Shown here: positions 7,737 through 16,249 of the stretch, piece after piece
Layout of the letters: each line of letters opens with the position of its first letter
Numbering within the stretch: position 1 is the first letter of the stretch
NCBI RefSeq assembly: GCF_018256155.1
Contig: NZ_JAERLY010000004.1
Span: forward strand, 186,001-250,000
DNA: 64,000 nucleotides
Reading direction: 5' to 3'
Source: Gluconobacter sp. Dm-62
GTDB lineage: Bacteria; Pseudomonadota; Alphaproteobacteria; Acetobacterales; Acetobacteraceae
Translations under genes and position numbers: made by a program
Notes under the pieces: generated by a model
Database searches by the model: none
The model's input: the letters and a program-made list of their open reading frames with translations, nothing else
Told to the model about the DNA's origin: nothing

Positions 7737-9794
7737 TTACTTGCCGCGCAGGGCCTGACGCTTTGCTGCGTCAAAAACCGCTTCCGGCGTGAAACCGAAT
7801 TTCGTGAGAAGTGCCGAGGCCGGAGCCGACGCACCGAATGTGTTCATGGCGATGATCGCACCACCGATGCCGACATACCGATCCCAGCCGAAGGCCGCGG
7901 CCTGCTCAACCGCAACGCGACCAATGACGTCCGGCGGCAGCACGGAATCGCGGTATTCCTGGCTCTGCTCTTCGAACAGATCAAAGCTCGGCATGGACAC
8001 GACCCGGGCATTGATGCCTTCCGCCGTGAGCTTCTCATAAGCCCCGACCACGAGACTGACTTCCGAACCCGAAGCGATCAGAATGACGTCCGGCTTGCCT
8101 TCACAGCTCGCCAGCACATAACCGCCCTTCGCCAGACCAGCGGCGGAAGCATATTTCGTGCGGTCGATCGTCGGCAGGTTCTGACGGCTGAGCGCGAGCA
8201 CGGCCGGCTTGTGCGTCATGGGGATCAGCGTGCGCCAGGCTTCGGCCACTTCGTTGGCGTCGGACGGACGGATCGTCATGATGCCCGGCGTTGCACGAAG
8301 CTGGGCCAGCTGCTCGATCGGCTGATGCGTCGGTCCATCTTCGCCCACGCCGATGGAGTCATGCGTGAAGATATACAGAACCGGCAGTTCCATGATGGCG
8401 GACAGACGGATCGGCGCCTTCATGTAATCGGAGAAGATCAGGAAGCCCGAACCGTAGGACCGGATGCCCGACAGCGCGATGCCATTGCAGATGGAGCCCA
8501 TCGCATGTTCGCGCACACCGAAATGCAGGTTGCGGCCACCATAGGTGCCGTTCCATTTTTCCGGCTGGAAGGAGCCACCGCCCTTGATGTCCGTCTTGGT
8601 GGACGGCGTCAGGTCAGCGGAGCCACCGATCATCCAGGGCAGGTTCTTCGCAACTGCATTCAGCACCTGACCCGAACTTGCACGGGAGGCAATGCCCTTC
8701 GCATCCGCGCCGAAGGTCGGGATGTCCTTGTCCCAGCCTTCCGGCAGACGGTGTTCCAGAATGCAGTCGATTTCAGTCGCAAGTTCCGGATGCGCTTCGC
8801 GATAGGCCGAGAACAGCTCACGCCATTCCGCATGGGCTTCCGCGCCACGCTTGCCGAGACCTTCGGCGAAATGCTCCTTCACACCGTCCGGCACGTAGAA
8901 ATCCGGAGCGTCTTCCGGCCAGCCATAGACCTTCTTCGCACCCTTGATTTCGTCCGCACCCAGCGGCTCGCCATGCGCGGACGCCGTACCAGCCTTCTTG
9001 GGCGCGCCATAGCCGATGACCGTCTTGAGAACGATCATGCTCGGGCGATCCGTCACGGCACGGGCGGCCTTCAAAGCAGCGAGAATGGCGTCGACATCGT
9101 TGCCGTCCGTCAGGGTCTGGACGTGCCAGCCATAGGCTTCAAAACGCTTGCCCACATTTTCCGTGAAGGCCAGATCCGTCGAACCCTCGATGGAAATCTG
9201 GTTTGAATCATAGATCCAGGTCAGGTTTCCAAGCGCGAGATGACCAGCCGTGGAGGCAGCTTCAGAAGCAACGCCTTCCATCATGTCGCCGTCACCACAG
9301 AACACCGTCACATGGTAATCGAACAGCTTGAAGCCCGGGCGGTCATAACGCGCGGACATCCATTTCTGGGCGATCGCCATACCGACGGAATTGCCGCAAC
9401 CCTGCCCGAGCGGGCCAGTCGTGGTCTCAACACCAGCGGTAAAGCGGTATTCCGGATGGCCCGGGGTCTTGGAGTTCAGCTGGCGGAACTGCGACAGGTC
9501 TTCGACAGTAAGGGAGGGCGCATCAACGACCTTGCCGTCCTGGATGTCCTTCACGCCCGTCAGGAACAGGGTGGAGTACAGTAGCATCGACGCATGACCG
9601 ACCGAGAGGACGAAACGGTCACGGGCGGGCCAGCACGGATCGGCCGGATCGTATTTCAGATCATGCTGCCAGACGGCATACATCGCAGGGGCAAGGGCCA
9701 TGGCCGTGCCGGGATGGCCGGAATTGGCGCGCTCGACACCTTCCATCGAAAGGGTACGGATCGTATTGATGGCGAGTTGAGGAAGCGTACTCAT
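7737..9794 (-). CDS. tkt: Transketolase
   Basis: This thiamine-diphosphate enzyme moves two-carbon ketol units between pentose, tetrose and hexose phosphates. The ATG at 9794 gives 685 residues, the usual transketolase length; the frame is open upstream to 10073 but the extra stretch is not transketolase-like. Motifs include RANSGHPG, the ThDP-binding GDGDMMEGVASEA, and the second-domain HDSIGVGEDGPTHQP. A GGAGA sits 11 bases before the ATG. It is the first gene of the minus-strand carbon operon, so the operon promoter should lie in the 107 bases shared with the divergent metallo-hydrolase. Confidence 0.96.
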   Translation of the reverse strand: MSTLPQLAINTIRTLSMEGVERANSGHPGTAMALAPAMYAVWQHDLKYDPADPCWPARDRFVLSVGHASMLLYSTLFLTGVKDIQDGKVVDAPSLTVEDLSQFRQLNSKTPGHPEYRFTAGVETTTGPLGQGCGNSVGMAIAQKWMSARYDRPGFKLFDYHVTVFCGDGDMMEGVASEAASTAGHLALGNLTWIYDSNQISIEGSTDLAFTENVGKRFEAYGWHVQTLTDGNDVDAILAALKAARAVTDRPSMIVLKTVIGYGAPKKAGTASAHGEPLGADEIKGAKKVYGWPEDAPDFYVPDGVKEHFAEGLGKRGAEAHAEWRELFSAYREAHPELATEIDCILEHRLPEGWDKDIPTFGADAKGIASRASSGQVLNAVAKNLPWMIGGSADLTPSTKTDIKGGGSFQPEKWNGTYGGRNLHFGVREHAMGSICNGIALSGIRSYGSGFLIFSDYMKAPIRLSAIMELPVLYIFTHDSIGVGEDGPTHQPIEQLAQLRATPGIMTIRPSDANEVAEAWRTLIPMTHKPAVLALSRQNLPTIDRTKYASAAGLAKGGYVLASCEGKPDVILIASGSEVSLVVGAYEKLTAEGINARVVSMPSFDLFEEQSQEYRDSVLPPDVIGRVAVEQAAAFGWDRYVGIGGAIIAMNTFGASAPASALLTKFGFTPEAVFDAAKRQALRGK

Positions 9795-9901
9795 CGGAAT
9801 GGGGTCTCCGGCTTGTGACTGACGGGAAGAAACGCAACGATATCCCCCGTACATTCTGCTGCCACGGCATGACGCGAAGTCGCGCCGGACGCAATGGCTG
9901 A

Positions 9902-10936
9902 TTGGTAAACCATATTGTGAAACACGCTCTTGTGCTTGATGACAACCTGCCGCACTTCGACGGACGCCGTTACAGCAATCCCGAGGCCTGGCGCCCGGAC
10001 GAGGCCCGGACAGCCCGCAAAGTGTCCCAGCGGGCTGGTAACATCTTCCGCTGGCAGATGGGGTTGAGACCACGCTGGCCGGATGCTCTTCCGCCGCAGA
10101 AAACCTTCGATCAGGCCGTGCCTGCTCCGGGAGAATGCTGCGTCACATTTGTCGGTCATGCGACCGTTCTGCTCCAGTTCGGCCGCACAGGACGCGCGCC
10201 TCTGCGGATCATCACTGACCCGGTATTCTCCGAACGCTGCTCCCCCTTCCGCAGTTTCGGCCCCCGTCGCGTGCGGCCGCCCGGCATCGCGCTGAACGCC
10301 CTGCCCCGCATCGACATCATCCTCGTCTCGCACTGTCATTACGACCACATGGACCTGCCGAGCCTGCGCGCTTTGGCCGAACGCGACGACCCGCTCTGCA
10401 TCTCCCTGCCGGGCAACCGCCGCCATCTGGAAAAGGCTGCCCTGCCCCGCATCATGGAACTGGACTGGTGGGAAGGCACAACCGACGACGGCACCCGCAT
10501 CACGGCCACACCTGCCCTGCATGGGAGCGCGCGCACGCCATTCGATTCCAACCGCGCGCTCTGGGGCGGCTTCATGATTGAAGCCGATGGGCACACGGTC
10601 TTTTTCGCGGGCGACACGGCCTGGGGCAAGCATTTCGACGCGATCCACCGCCGATGGCCAAACATCGACCTCGCCATCCTGCCTATCGGCGCCTACGACC
10701 CGCGCGACCTGATGCGGCGCGTTCATATGTCGCCGGAAGAAGCACTCATGGCCTTTGATACACTCAGGGCAAAACAGGGGTTACCCATCCATTTCGGGAC
10801 ATTCCAGCTGACCGACGAAGCTATTCTGGAGCCCCCAACCCGTCTGGAATTCGCAAGCCGCCCTGGCAGCCGCCCTTTCGCGGCGCTGGAGAATGGCGAA
10901 AGCCTCACCCTTCCGCCAGCTGACACAAAAAGCTAA
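9902..10936 (+). CDS. Metallo-beta-lactamase-fold hydrolase (NAPE-PLD/UlaG-like)
   Basis: This 344-residue MBL-fold protein has the metal-binding HCHYDHMD (HxHxDH) in the first half, FVGHATVLLQ before it, and FAGDTAWGKHF and LPIGAYDPR after it. That pattern belongs to the N-acyl-phosphatidylethanolamine phospholipase D / RomA-like group. No signal peptide is evident. The frame opens with TTG at 9902; GTG at 9917 is an alternative start. It is transcribed divergently from tkt and has no obvious metabolic link to it. The substrate cannot be predicted from sequence; phosphodiester lipids are only a family-level suggestion. Confidence 0.85.
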   Translation: MVNHIVKHALVLDDNLPHFDGRRYSNPEAWRPDEARTARKVSQRAGNIFRWQMGLRPRWPDALPPQKTFDQAVPAPGECCVTFVGHATVLLQFGRTGRAPLRIITDPVFSERCSPFRSFGPRRVRPPGIALNALPRIDIILVSHCHYDHMDLPSLRALAERDDPLCISLPGNRRHLEKAALPRIMELDWWEGTTDDGTRITATPALHGSARTPFDSNRALWGGFMIEADGHTVFFAGDTAWGKHFDAIHRRWPNIDLAILPIGAYDPRDLMRRVHMSPEEALMAFDTLRAKQGLPIHFGTFQLTDEAILEPPTRLEFASRPGSRPFAALENGESLTLPPADTKS

Positions 10937-10974
10937 ACTCCTTCCGACATCCCCTCTCTGAGGGACACCGCCAT

Positions 10975-11487
10975 GTGGAAACCGTCATGAACGCCCAGAA
11001 CGTCACTTTCACGTCAGACCAGATCACCGCCCTGTTCATCGACGCGGCCCGTGAAGGCGATACCGACCTCCTGACCCAGTTTCTGGATGCCGGCATGGCC
11101 ATCGATACCCCCGACAGCCGCGGCTACACTGCATTGATCGTCGCCACCTATAACGGCCACGCCGATGCCACACGCCTGCTGCTGAACCGCAGCGCCGATA
11201 CGGAAGCGACCGATCTCAAGGGTGCCAGCGCCCTGTCAGGGGTGGCCTTCAAGGGCCTGACCGACATCGCAACACTTTTGCTCGATCACGGCGCGCAGGT
11301 GGATCATGCCAATCATGCCGGTCGCACGCCGTTGATGTTCTCGATCATGTTCAACCGCGAAGACATGGCGAAGAAGCTTCTGGCTGCTGGTGCCAACCCT
11401 GACCTAAAAGACGCGGACGGCGTCTCCGCCCGCGAGCTCGCCGAACGCCAGCTCATGACCAGCCTGTTCGCGGGAGCATCCGCATGA
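10975..11487 (+). CDS. Ankyrin-repeat protein
   Basis: The product is a soluble protein of about 166-170 residues made almost wholly of four ankyrin repeats. Recognisable units include DSRGYTALIVATYNGHAD, LKGASALSGVAFKGLTD and HAGRTPLMFSIMFNRED. Such proteins mediate protein contacts; no partner is known. GTG at 10975 has AGGG about 10 bases upstream, and ATG at 10987 is the alternative. An out-of-frame ATG at 10973 opens a five-codon ORF only. The stop overlaps the hisC start as ATGA, so the two are translationally coupled, an odd pairing with a biosynthetic enzyme. Confidence 0.85.
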   Translation: METVMNAQNVTFTSDQITALFIDAAREGDTDLLTQFLDAGMAIDTPDSRGYTALIVATYNGHADATRLLLNRSADTEATDLKGASALSGVAFKGLTDIATLLLDHGAQVDHANHAGRTPLMFSIMFNREDMAKKLLAAGANPDLKDADGVSARELAERQLMTSLFAGASA

Positions 11488-12551
11488 GCCGTTTCTGGAA
11501 CAGCCGCGTCCGTGACCTGCACCCCTATGTGCCTGGCGAACAACCCAATGTCGCGGATCTGCTGAAGCTTAACACGAACGAGTCCCCCTATGGCCCGAGC
11601 CCGAAGGCCCTTGAAGCCATCAGGAATGTTGCCACCGACGACATGCGCCTGTACCCGGACCCGACAGCCTCCGACCTGCGCGACACCATTGCCGCCCGGT
11701 TCGGCACAACGGCTGACCATGTTTTCGTAGGCAACGGCTCAGACGAAGTCCTGGCGCATGCTTTTCGGGCCCTCTTTCACGATGACTCTCCGGTTCTGTT
11801 CTCGGACGTAACCTACGCTTTCTATCCAGTGTATTGCGGACTTTTCGAACAGCCGTTCCGCCATATCCCGCTCAATGACGATTTCTCGATCGACATCGAC
11901 GCCTACACCGGCGATTGCGGCGGGATCATCATCGCCAATCCCAACGCCAATACGGGTATCCCTCTGCCGCTGGAACAGATTGAGACAGTCCTGAAACGCT
12001 ATCCGGACCGCACTGTCATCATCGACGAGGCCTATGTGGATTTCGGCGCGCAGTCTGCCATTGAACTGACACACCGCTATGACAATCTTCTGGTGGTTCA
12101 GACGCTGTCCAAGTCCTATGCCCTGGCAGGACTGCGTGTGGGTTTTGCAATTGGCTCTCCGGAGCTGATTGACGGTCTCTTCCGCGTCAAGGACAGCTTC
12201 AATTCCTATCCTCTCTCCCGCCCTGCACAGGCCGGGGCCATCGCAGCAATCCATGACACTGACTGGCTTGCTGACATCACGGCACGCGTCCTTGCCAGCC
12301 GTGACAGACTGGTCCCGGAGCTGCAAAATCTTGGCTTCCAAGTCCTGCCGTCCTGTGCCAACTTCGTTCTCGTGCACCATCCGGCGCACAAGGCCGGAGC
12401 CATCGCCGCAGCCCTGCGCGAGCGTGCGATCCTTGTCCGGCATCTCTCAACCCCGCGCATCCAGGACTGGCTGCGCATCTCGATCGGAACGGACGAAGCC
12501 TGCATACGCCTTACAGACGCTTTGCGGGACATCCTCTCCCCACGATCCTGA
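11484..12551 (+). CDS. hisC: Histidinol-phosphate aminotransferase
   Basis: This PLP enzyme transaminates imidazole acetol phosphate to histidinol phosphate in histidine synthesis; some alphaproteobacterial copies also act on aromatic keto acids. The 355 residues show LNTNESPYGPSP (29-40), NPNANTG (152-158), DEAYVDF (181-187), and the Schiff-base lysine at 210 in SKSYALAGLRVG. Length and motifs are normal. It overlaps the preceding ankyrin gene by four bases. No other his genes are present in the window, so it is separated from the rest of the pathway. Confidence 0.93.
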   Translation: MSRFWNSRVRDLHPYVPGEQPNVADLLKLNTNESPYGPSPKALEAIRNVATDDMRLYPDPTASDLRDTIAARFGTTADHVFVGNGSDEVLAHAFRALFHDDSPVLFSDVTYAFYPVYCGLFEQPFRHIPLNDDFSIDIDAYTGDCGGIIIANPNANTGIPLPLEQIETVLKRYPDRTVIIDEAYVDFGAQSAIELTHRYDNLLVVQTLSKSYALAGLRVGFAIGSPELIDGLFRVKDSFNSYPLSRPAQAGAIAAIHDTDWLADITARVLASRDRLVPELQNLGFQVLPSCANFVLVHHPAHKAGAIAAALRERAILVRHLSTPRIQDWLRISIGTDEACIRLTDALRDILSPRS

Positions 12552-12712
12552 ATTAACCGGACGGTAATACTCCGTCCCCCATAATCATGAGCCTGACAGG
12601 GCCAGCCGGGCACGCCTCAGCGTGCTCCATCCCGCCATCTTTTGGATGAGCGGGAGGCCTTGTGGATGCTTCATGCGGAAAGACCGAACACATGCGTGCA
12701 TTTCAAGGACAG

Positions 12713-12967
12713 ATGTCCGACAACCAGCCTATTCGCCGTAATCAGGCCGAAAAGGAAAAACAGCTCCGGGACCTCAAGGAAACAATCGCTTCCATGAAGT
12801 CACACACTTCTCCGACCCTGAAGGAGAGCATCCAGCGCCGCATCCGCGAACTGGAAACCGAACTGCGGACCATAGCACGCGACAAGGCTGCCAAAGCCGC
12901 CAGCCCGGACGCCCAGTCCGACCGCCAGCGTCGTCCGCCACGCCGCAACACGATCCGCTCCATGTAA
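12713..12967 (+). CDS. Small charged coiled-coil protein, unknown function
   Basis: An 84-residue hypothetical protein starting MSDNQPIRRNQ. The ATG at 12713 is chosen because AAGGA lies 4-5 bases upstream; GTG at 12662 and ATG at 12692 would lengthen it without clear ribosome sites. Residues 10-60 are rich in Glu, Lys, Arg and Leu in heptad-like spacing, suggesting a helical coiled coil. The tail is strongly basic (RQRRPPRRN). It has no signal peptide or membrane segment. A tail of this kind could bind nucleic acid, but this is speculation. It faces the glycosyltransferase gene, with a hairpin between them. Confidence 0.6.
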   Translation: MSDNQPIRRNQAEKEKQLRDLKETIASMKSHTSPTLKESIQRRIRELETELRTIARDKAAKAASPDAQSDRQRRPPRRNTIRSM

Positions 12968-12980
12968 TGGACGCCACAGA

Positions 12981-13012
12981 CAGCCGGACGGGAATATTCG
13001 TCCCGTCGGCTG
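12981..13012. terminator. Hairpin between convergent genes
   Basis: CAGCCGGACGGGA (12981-12993) and TCCCGTCGGCTG (13001-13012) pair over 12 bases with one bulged G, around a 7-base AT-rich loop. It lies exactly in the gap between the plus-strand coiled-coil gene (stop 12967) and the minus-strand glycosyltransferase (stop 13019). There is no T run on either side, so it may act as a 3'-end stabiliser or a weak bidirectional terminator, not a canonical intrinsic terminator. Confidence 0.5.
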
Positions 13013-13018
13013 CCTGCA

Positions 13019-13831
13019 TCAGGCTTCCTGATCAACGACTTCGCAGGAAGCCCTGTCCCAGGCTGGCCCCATCAGACGCAAGCGCGTCGCATGCAGCCCA
13101 TCTGTTTCGGTCAGCACATAATAGGCGGTATATTGCTTGGTCGGTCTGCCGGGCCGGTCCATCAATGTTCTGAAAACATTGCGGTCCGCTGTCATCTGCG
13201 TCCCGTCTCCAGCCAAAGGCTGGTTCCACATTTCCAGCGCTTCCGGCACCCGGGTCCGGTCGATCATCAGGCAGTTTGGGTCAACGAACCCGCCATAACT
13301 CTCGCGGAAAATCCCTCCCCCGATCCCAACCGATTCCCACTGGTCCTCGCATATGGGTTTCAAAGTCCGCGGATGCACGAACCAGCGTCCAGCCCAGGCC
13401 CAGTCTTCCCCGTCGATAGCCGTCAGAAGGGAAGAAAGGTGATCGGGAGCCCACCAGTTGTCATCATCGAGATAGGCAATACGAGGCGCATTCGAGAGCT
13501 GGCTGAGCACGCTGCGCAACACGCCTCCATCCCTTGCACGACCAAATCCACCATGCCTTTGGGACGTGGAATAGCCGGGCCACAAAACTTCGACTACCCA
13601 GCCAGGCGGCCGTCCCTCGACAGCGCGCCGCAGCAACGCGTCCGCGCCATCACCTGGGGAACGATCCACGCCGATCATGATCTGAACCCGTAACCCCCCT
13701 TCCTGCCGAAATACGGACTGGAGCGCCTGAACGATAGAGGGCCGCAACAGGCTGGGCATAACGACCGCCACATCAAACGGGCGCTGGTCGGGTTCGCCTG
13801 GATCGGCGAAAATATGAAGTCCGGGTTCCAT
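13019..13831 (-). CDS. Glycosyltransferase family 2-like protein
   Basis: This 270-residue protein has a GT-A-like N-terminal half. FDVAVVMPSLLRPSIVQAL (19-37) is the nucleotide-binding beta-alpha start, and YLDDDNWWAPDHL near 120 gives the DxD metal/nucleotide-sugar motif at 122-124. WAGRWFVHP and GGFVDPNCLMIDRT follow. It has no membrane helix, so it probably acts in the cytosol or at the membrane surface. The sugar donor and acceptor are unknown, and no polysaccharide cluster surrounds it. It is monocistronic, transcribed towards the small coiled-coil gene and away from the aminopeptidase. Confidence 0.72.
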   Translation of the reverse strand: MEPGLHIFADPGEPDQRPFDVAVVMPSLLRPSIVQALQSVFRQEGGLRVQIMIGVDRSPGDGADALLRRAVEGRPPGWVVEVLWPGYSTSQRHGGFGRARDGGVLRSVLSQLSNAPRIAYLDDDNWWAPDHLSSLLTAIDGEDWAWAGRWFVHPRTLKPICEDQWESVGIGGGIFRESYGGFVDPNCLMIDRTRVPEALEMWNQPLAGDGTQMTADRNVFRTLMDRPGRPTKQYTAYYVLTETDGLHATRLRLMGPAWDRASCEVVDQEA

Positions 13832-13914
13832 GCTTCGACGATACTGTGCGGCTGCCGGCCTGTCACCTCACGCCCGGCACCGCTCTCTTGCACTTCGACG
13901 CTACAGGGCACACC

Positions 13915-15198
13915 ATGATCGACAGAATGATCACTGCGAAAGAGTCCAACGTGTCTGCTCCTTCCACCTTTTCGCACGAACAGCTGCTCGATCGCCTGGG
14001 CGAAGTCGCCGTCCGCGTTGGCCTGAACATTGCACCGGGCCAGCAGCTCCTCATCACCGCTCCACTTTCGGCAGTCGCACTGGTCCGCCGGGTGACAGAA
14101 CACGCCTACAAGGCCGGCGCGTCTGTGGTGACAACGCTTTACGCAGATGACGAGACCACGCTCGCCCGCTTCCTCCATGCCCCGGACGATGCCTTTGACG
14201 TCGCTCCAACATGGCTGGCCGATGGCATGGCACGCGCCTTCCGCGAAGGGGCGGCCCGCATGGCCATCACCGGCGCCAACCCGACTCTTCTGAAGGGGCA
14301 GGACCCCGAGCGCATTTCCCGGGCCAACCGGGCAAATTCCAAGGCCAACCGCCCGGCGATGGAAATCATCACCCAGTTCGCCGTAAACTGGAACATCATC
14401 GCCTGCGCCACCCCGGCCTGGGCCGAGCAGGTGTTCCCGGACCTTCCCCCGGAAGACGCCCTCGCTGCCCTGTGGGACGGAATCTTCAAGGCCTCACGCG
14501 TTGATGTGGCTGACCCCGTCGCCGAGTGGAACGCCCATAATGCCGCCCTGCATGCCCGCGCAAAGTTCATGAACGACAGCCGGTTCGAAGCCCTGCATTT
14601 CAGCGGCCCCGGCACCGACCTGACAGTCGGCCTTGCGGATGGTCATCTCTGGGCGGGCGGATCGGAAAAATCGGGCAACGGCATTGTCTGCAACCCGAAT
14701 ATCCCTACGGAAGAGATCTTCACGACGCCCCATCGCAGCAAGGTTGACGGGCGCGTCAGCAGCACCAAGCCGCTTTTCCATCAGGGCACTCTGATCGATA
14801 ACATCTCGGTGCGCTTTGAGAGCGGCCGCATTGTCGAGGCAACAGCCAGTCAGGGCGAAGATGTGCTCAAGCGCATCCTCAATACCGACGAAGGCGCCGC
14901 GCGGATCGGCGAAGTGGCACTCGTGCCCCATTCCTCGCCCATCTCGGCCAGCAAGATCCTGTATCGCAACACGCTTTTCGATGAAAATGCGTCCAGCCAT
15001 ATCGCGCTTGGCCAAGCCTATACGAAATGCATGGTCGATATCGAAGGCCTGACGCCGGAAGAACTGCTGGAGAGAGGTGTTAACGACTCTCTCATCCATA
15101 TTGACTGGATGATCGGTTCGGACAAGATCGACCTCGATGGTCTCAAGAATGGCAACCGCGTGCCACTGATGCGCGCTGGCGAATGGGTGCAGGCATGA
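13915..15198 (+). CDS. M29-family (AmpS/PepS-like) aminopeptidase
   Basis: A cytoplasmic, metal-dependent leaving-group-tolerant aminopeptidase of about 415-427 residues. Motifs match the thermophilic AmpS/AmpT fold: PTEEIFTTPHRSKVDG, GEVALVPHSSPIS, ASSHIALGQAY and IHIDWMIGS contain the metal-binding Glu, Glu, His, His and Asp and the catalytic Tyr. The start is uncertain. ATG 13915 has CAGGG nearby, GTG 13951 gives 415 residues, closest to family length, and the frame remains open to 13846. The stop overlaps the next ATG (ATGA), so the secreted protein downstream is probably co-translated. Confidence 0.88.
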   Translation: MIDRMITAKESNVSAPSTFSHEQLLDRLGEVAVRVGLNIAPGQQLLITAPLSAVALVRRVTEHAYKAGASVVTTLYADDETTLARFLHAPDDAFDVAPTWLADGMARAFREGAARMAITGANPTLLKGQDPERISRANRANSKANRPAMEIITQFAVNWNIIACATPAWAEQVFPDLPPEDALAALWDGIFKASRVDVADPVAEWNAHNAALHARAKFMNDSRFEALHFSGPGTDLTVGLADGHLWAGGSEKSGNGIVCNPNIPTEEIFTTPHRSKVDGRVSSTKPLFHQGTLIDNISVRFESGRIVEATASQGEDVLKRILNTDEGAARIGEVALVPHSSPISASKILYRNTLFDENASSHIALGQAYTKCMVDIEGLTPEELLERGVNDSLIHIDWMIGSDKIDLDGLKNGNRVPLMRAGEWVQA

Positions 15199-15749
15199 CA
15201 TTTCCCCGCATGACAGGGCTCACAGCCCTCTTTTTCTCTGTTGCGATTGTGCCCCTTGCAGCACAGGCACAGTCCTATCCGCCGCCAGCCTATCAGGGCG
15301 GCGTCCAAAGCCAGACCCAGATTGACGGGAGTGCCCCTGTTCAGGGAGCACCACAGCAGGCTCCGCAGGTTTCGCCCCAGGTCCGCGCAGATACAGAACG
15401 CGCCATGCACTATCCCCTGCCACCGGACTTCATGACCCGTGCTTCAGCCACAATCGCTGAACTTCAGGCCAGAAATATCCAGCCGCCCAATTCCCACGGC
15501 ACGGGTCTTGGAGACACGATCAGACAGATCAGTCAGGTTCCGGGTCTGGCTCCCGTCCTGCAAAGCCACGGCTTCACGCCGGAAAGCTTTGTCATGGGGA
15601 TGACAGCATTCGGCATGACCCTGGCCGCCAGTAACGGTCAGCTTCCGGCTGGCATGCCCAGCCCCAACCCCACCAATGTCGCCCTTTTCAAGGCCCAGCC
15701 CGAGCAGGTCACGGCCCTCATGCAGGCCATGGGCAACCCGCCGCACTAA
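15195..15749 (+). CDS. Exported Pro/Gln-rich protein, unknown function
   Basis: The 184-residue product begins with a clear Sec signal peptide: TGLTALFFSVAIVPLAAQA, with likely cleavage after AQA. A low-complexity Gln/Pro/Val segment follows, then a helical C-terminal region containing GLAPVLQSHGFTPESFVMG. It is probably periplasmic. The ATG at 15195 overlaps the aminopeptidase stop, which fixes the start better than the longer frame opening at 15183. A terminator hairpin follows at 15761-15795. I do not recognise a characterised family. Confidence 0.75.
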   Translation: MTFPRMTGLTALFFSVAIVPLAAQAQSYPPPAYQGGVQSQTQIDGSAPVQGAPQQAPQVSPQVRADTERAMHYPLPPDFMTRASATIAELQARNIQPPNSHGTGLGDTIRQISQVPGLAPVLQSHGFTPESFVMGMTAFGMTLAASNGQLPAGMPSPNPTNVALFKAQPEQVTALMQAMGNPPH

Positions 15750-15760
15750 ACACAGAACTC

Positions 15761-15795
15761 AGGCCGTGTCTTGTGCAGAATGGCACGGCCTTTTC
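15761..15795 (+). terminator. Intrinsic terminator after the aminopeptidase operon
   Basis: AGGCCGTG (15761-15768) pairs with CACGGCCT (15784-15791) around a 15-base loop and runs into TTTT. It lies 11 bases after the stop of the exported protein gene and should end the aminopeptidase transcript before the next small gene at 15818. Confidence 0.7.
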
Positions 15796-15817
15796 GCCCC
15801 TCAGATCAAAGATCAGA

Positions 15818-16249
15818 ATGTCCATCAAACTCGACCCCGAACTTCTTCCTGCCCTGGATATTCTCCGCATGGCCCAGTCAGGCACCCTCCTGCGCGCGGA
15901 ACGTCATACGCCCCCCGACGGTATCCCCGCTTTCGTAACGCGCGACGGCTGGAATGAACTGGTAGAAACCCACGCTGGGAATCATGACGCCCCTCACATG
16001 GTTCTTCTTCCCGCCCTTGAAAAAGCGGTTTTGCGCATCATGTCCCACGCCGCTGAGCAGGCATCCAGTAGCGGCGAAATGACACCAGTTATTACTCTGC
16101 CAAGCGATCTTTTTCCCAGTGATCCGGATCTGGTTCTCTCCTTCGTCCGCGACAGTACACATCCGGTTGCATGCGCCCTGATCGGTACCGCGGCGCAGAT
16201 TGAAAATGCATTACGCGGGTACGGAACAGCTCAGGACCTTCCGAACTGA
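15818..16249 (+). CDS. Hypothetical cytoplasmic protein
   Basis: A 143-residue protein starting MSIKLDPELLPALD at the ATG 15818; the frame is open to 15773 but that region contains the terminator of the preceding gene. There is no signal peptide or membrane segment. It has mixed alpha/beta character with a helix-rich centre (PALEKAVLRIMSHAAEQ) and a C-terminal part ending VACALIGTAAQIENALRG. I cannot place it in a family. It is convergent with fliJ, and its last 19 bases overlap the fliJ 3' end. Confidence 0.65.
   Translation: MSIKLDPELLPALDILRMAQSGTLLRAERHTPPDGIPAFVTRDGWNELVETHAGNHDAPHMVLLPALEKAVLRIMSHAAEQASSSGEMTPVITLPSDLFPSDPDLVLSFVRDSTHPVACALIGTAAQIENALRGYGTAQDLPN

Noticed and set aside
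5790-9206. A 1138-codon open frame on the plus strand
   Set aside because: It is antisense to tkt and tal-pgi, which have unmistakable family motifs. In GC-rich genomes the lack of TTA, CTA and TCA codons in the sense strand leaves long open frames on the other strand; the translation is Arg/His/Gln-rich and has no domain.
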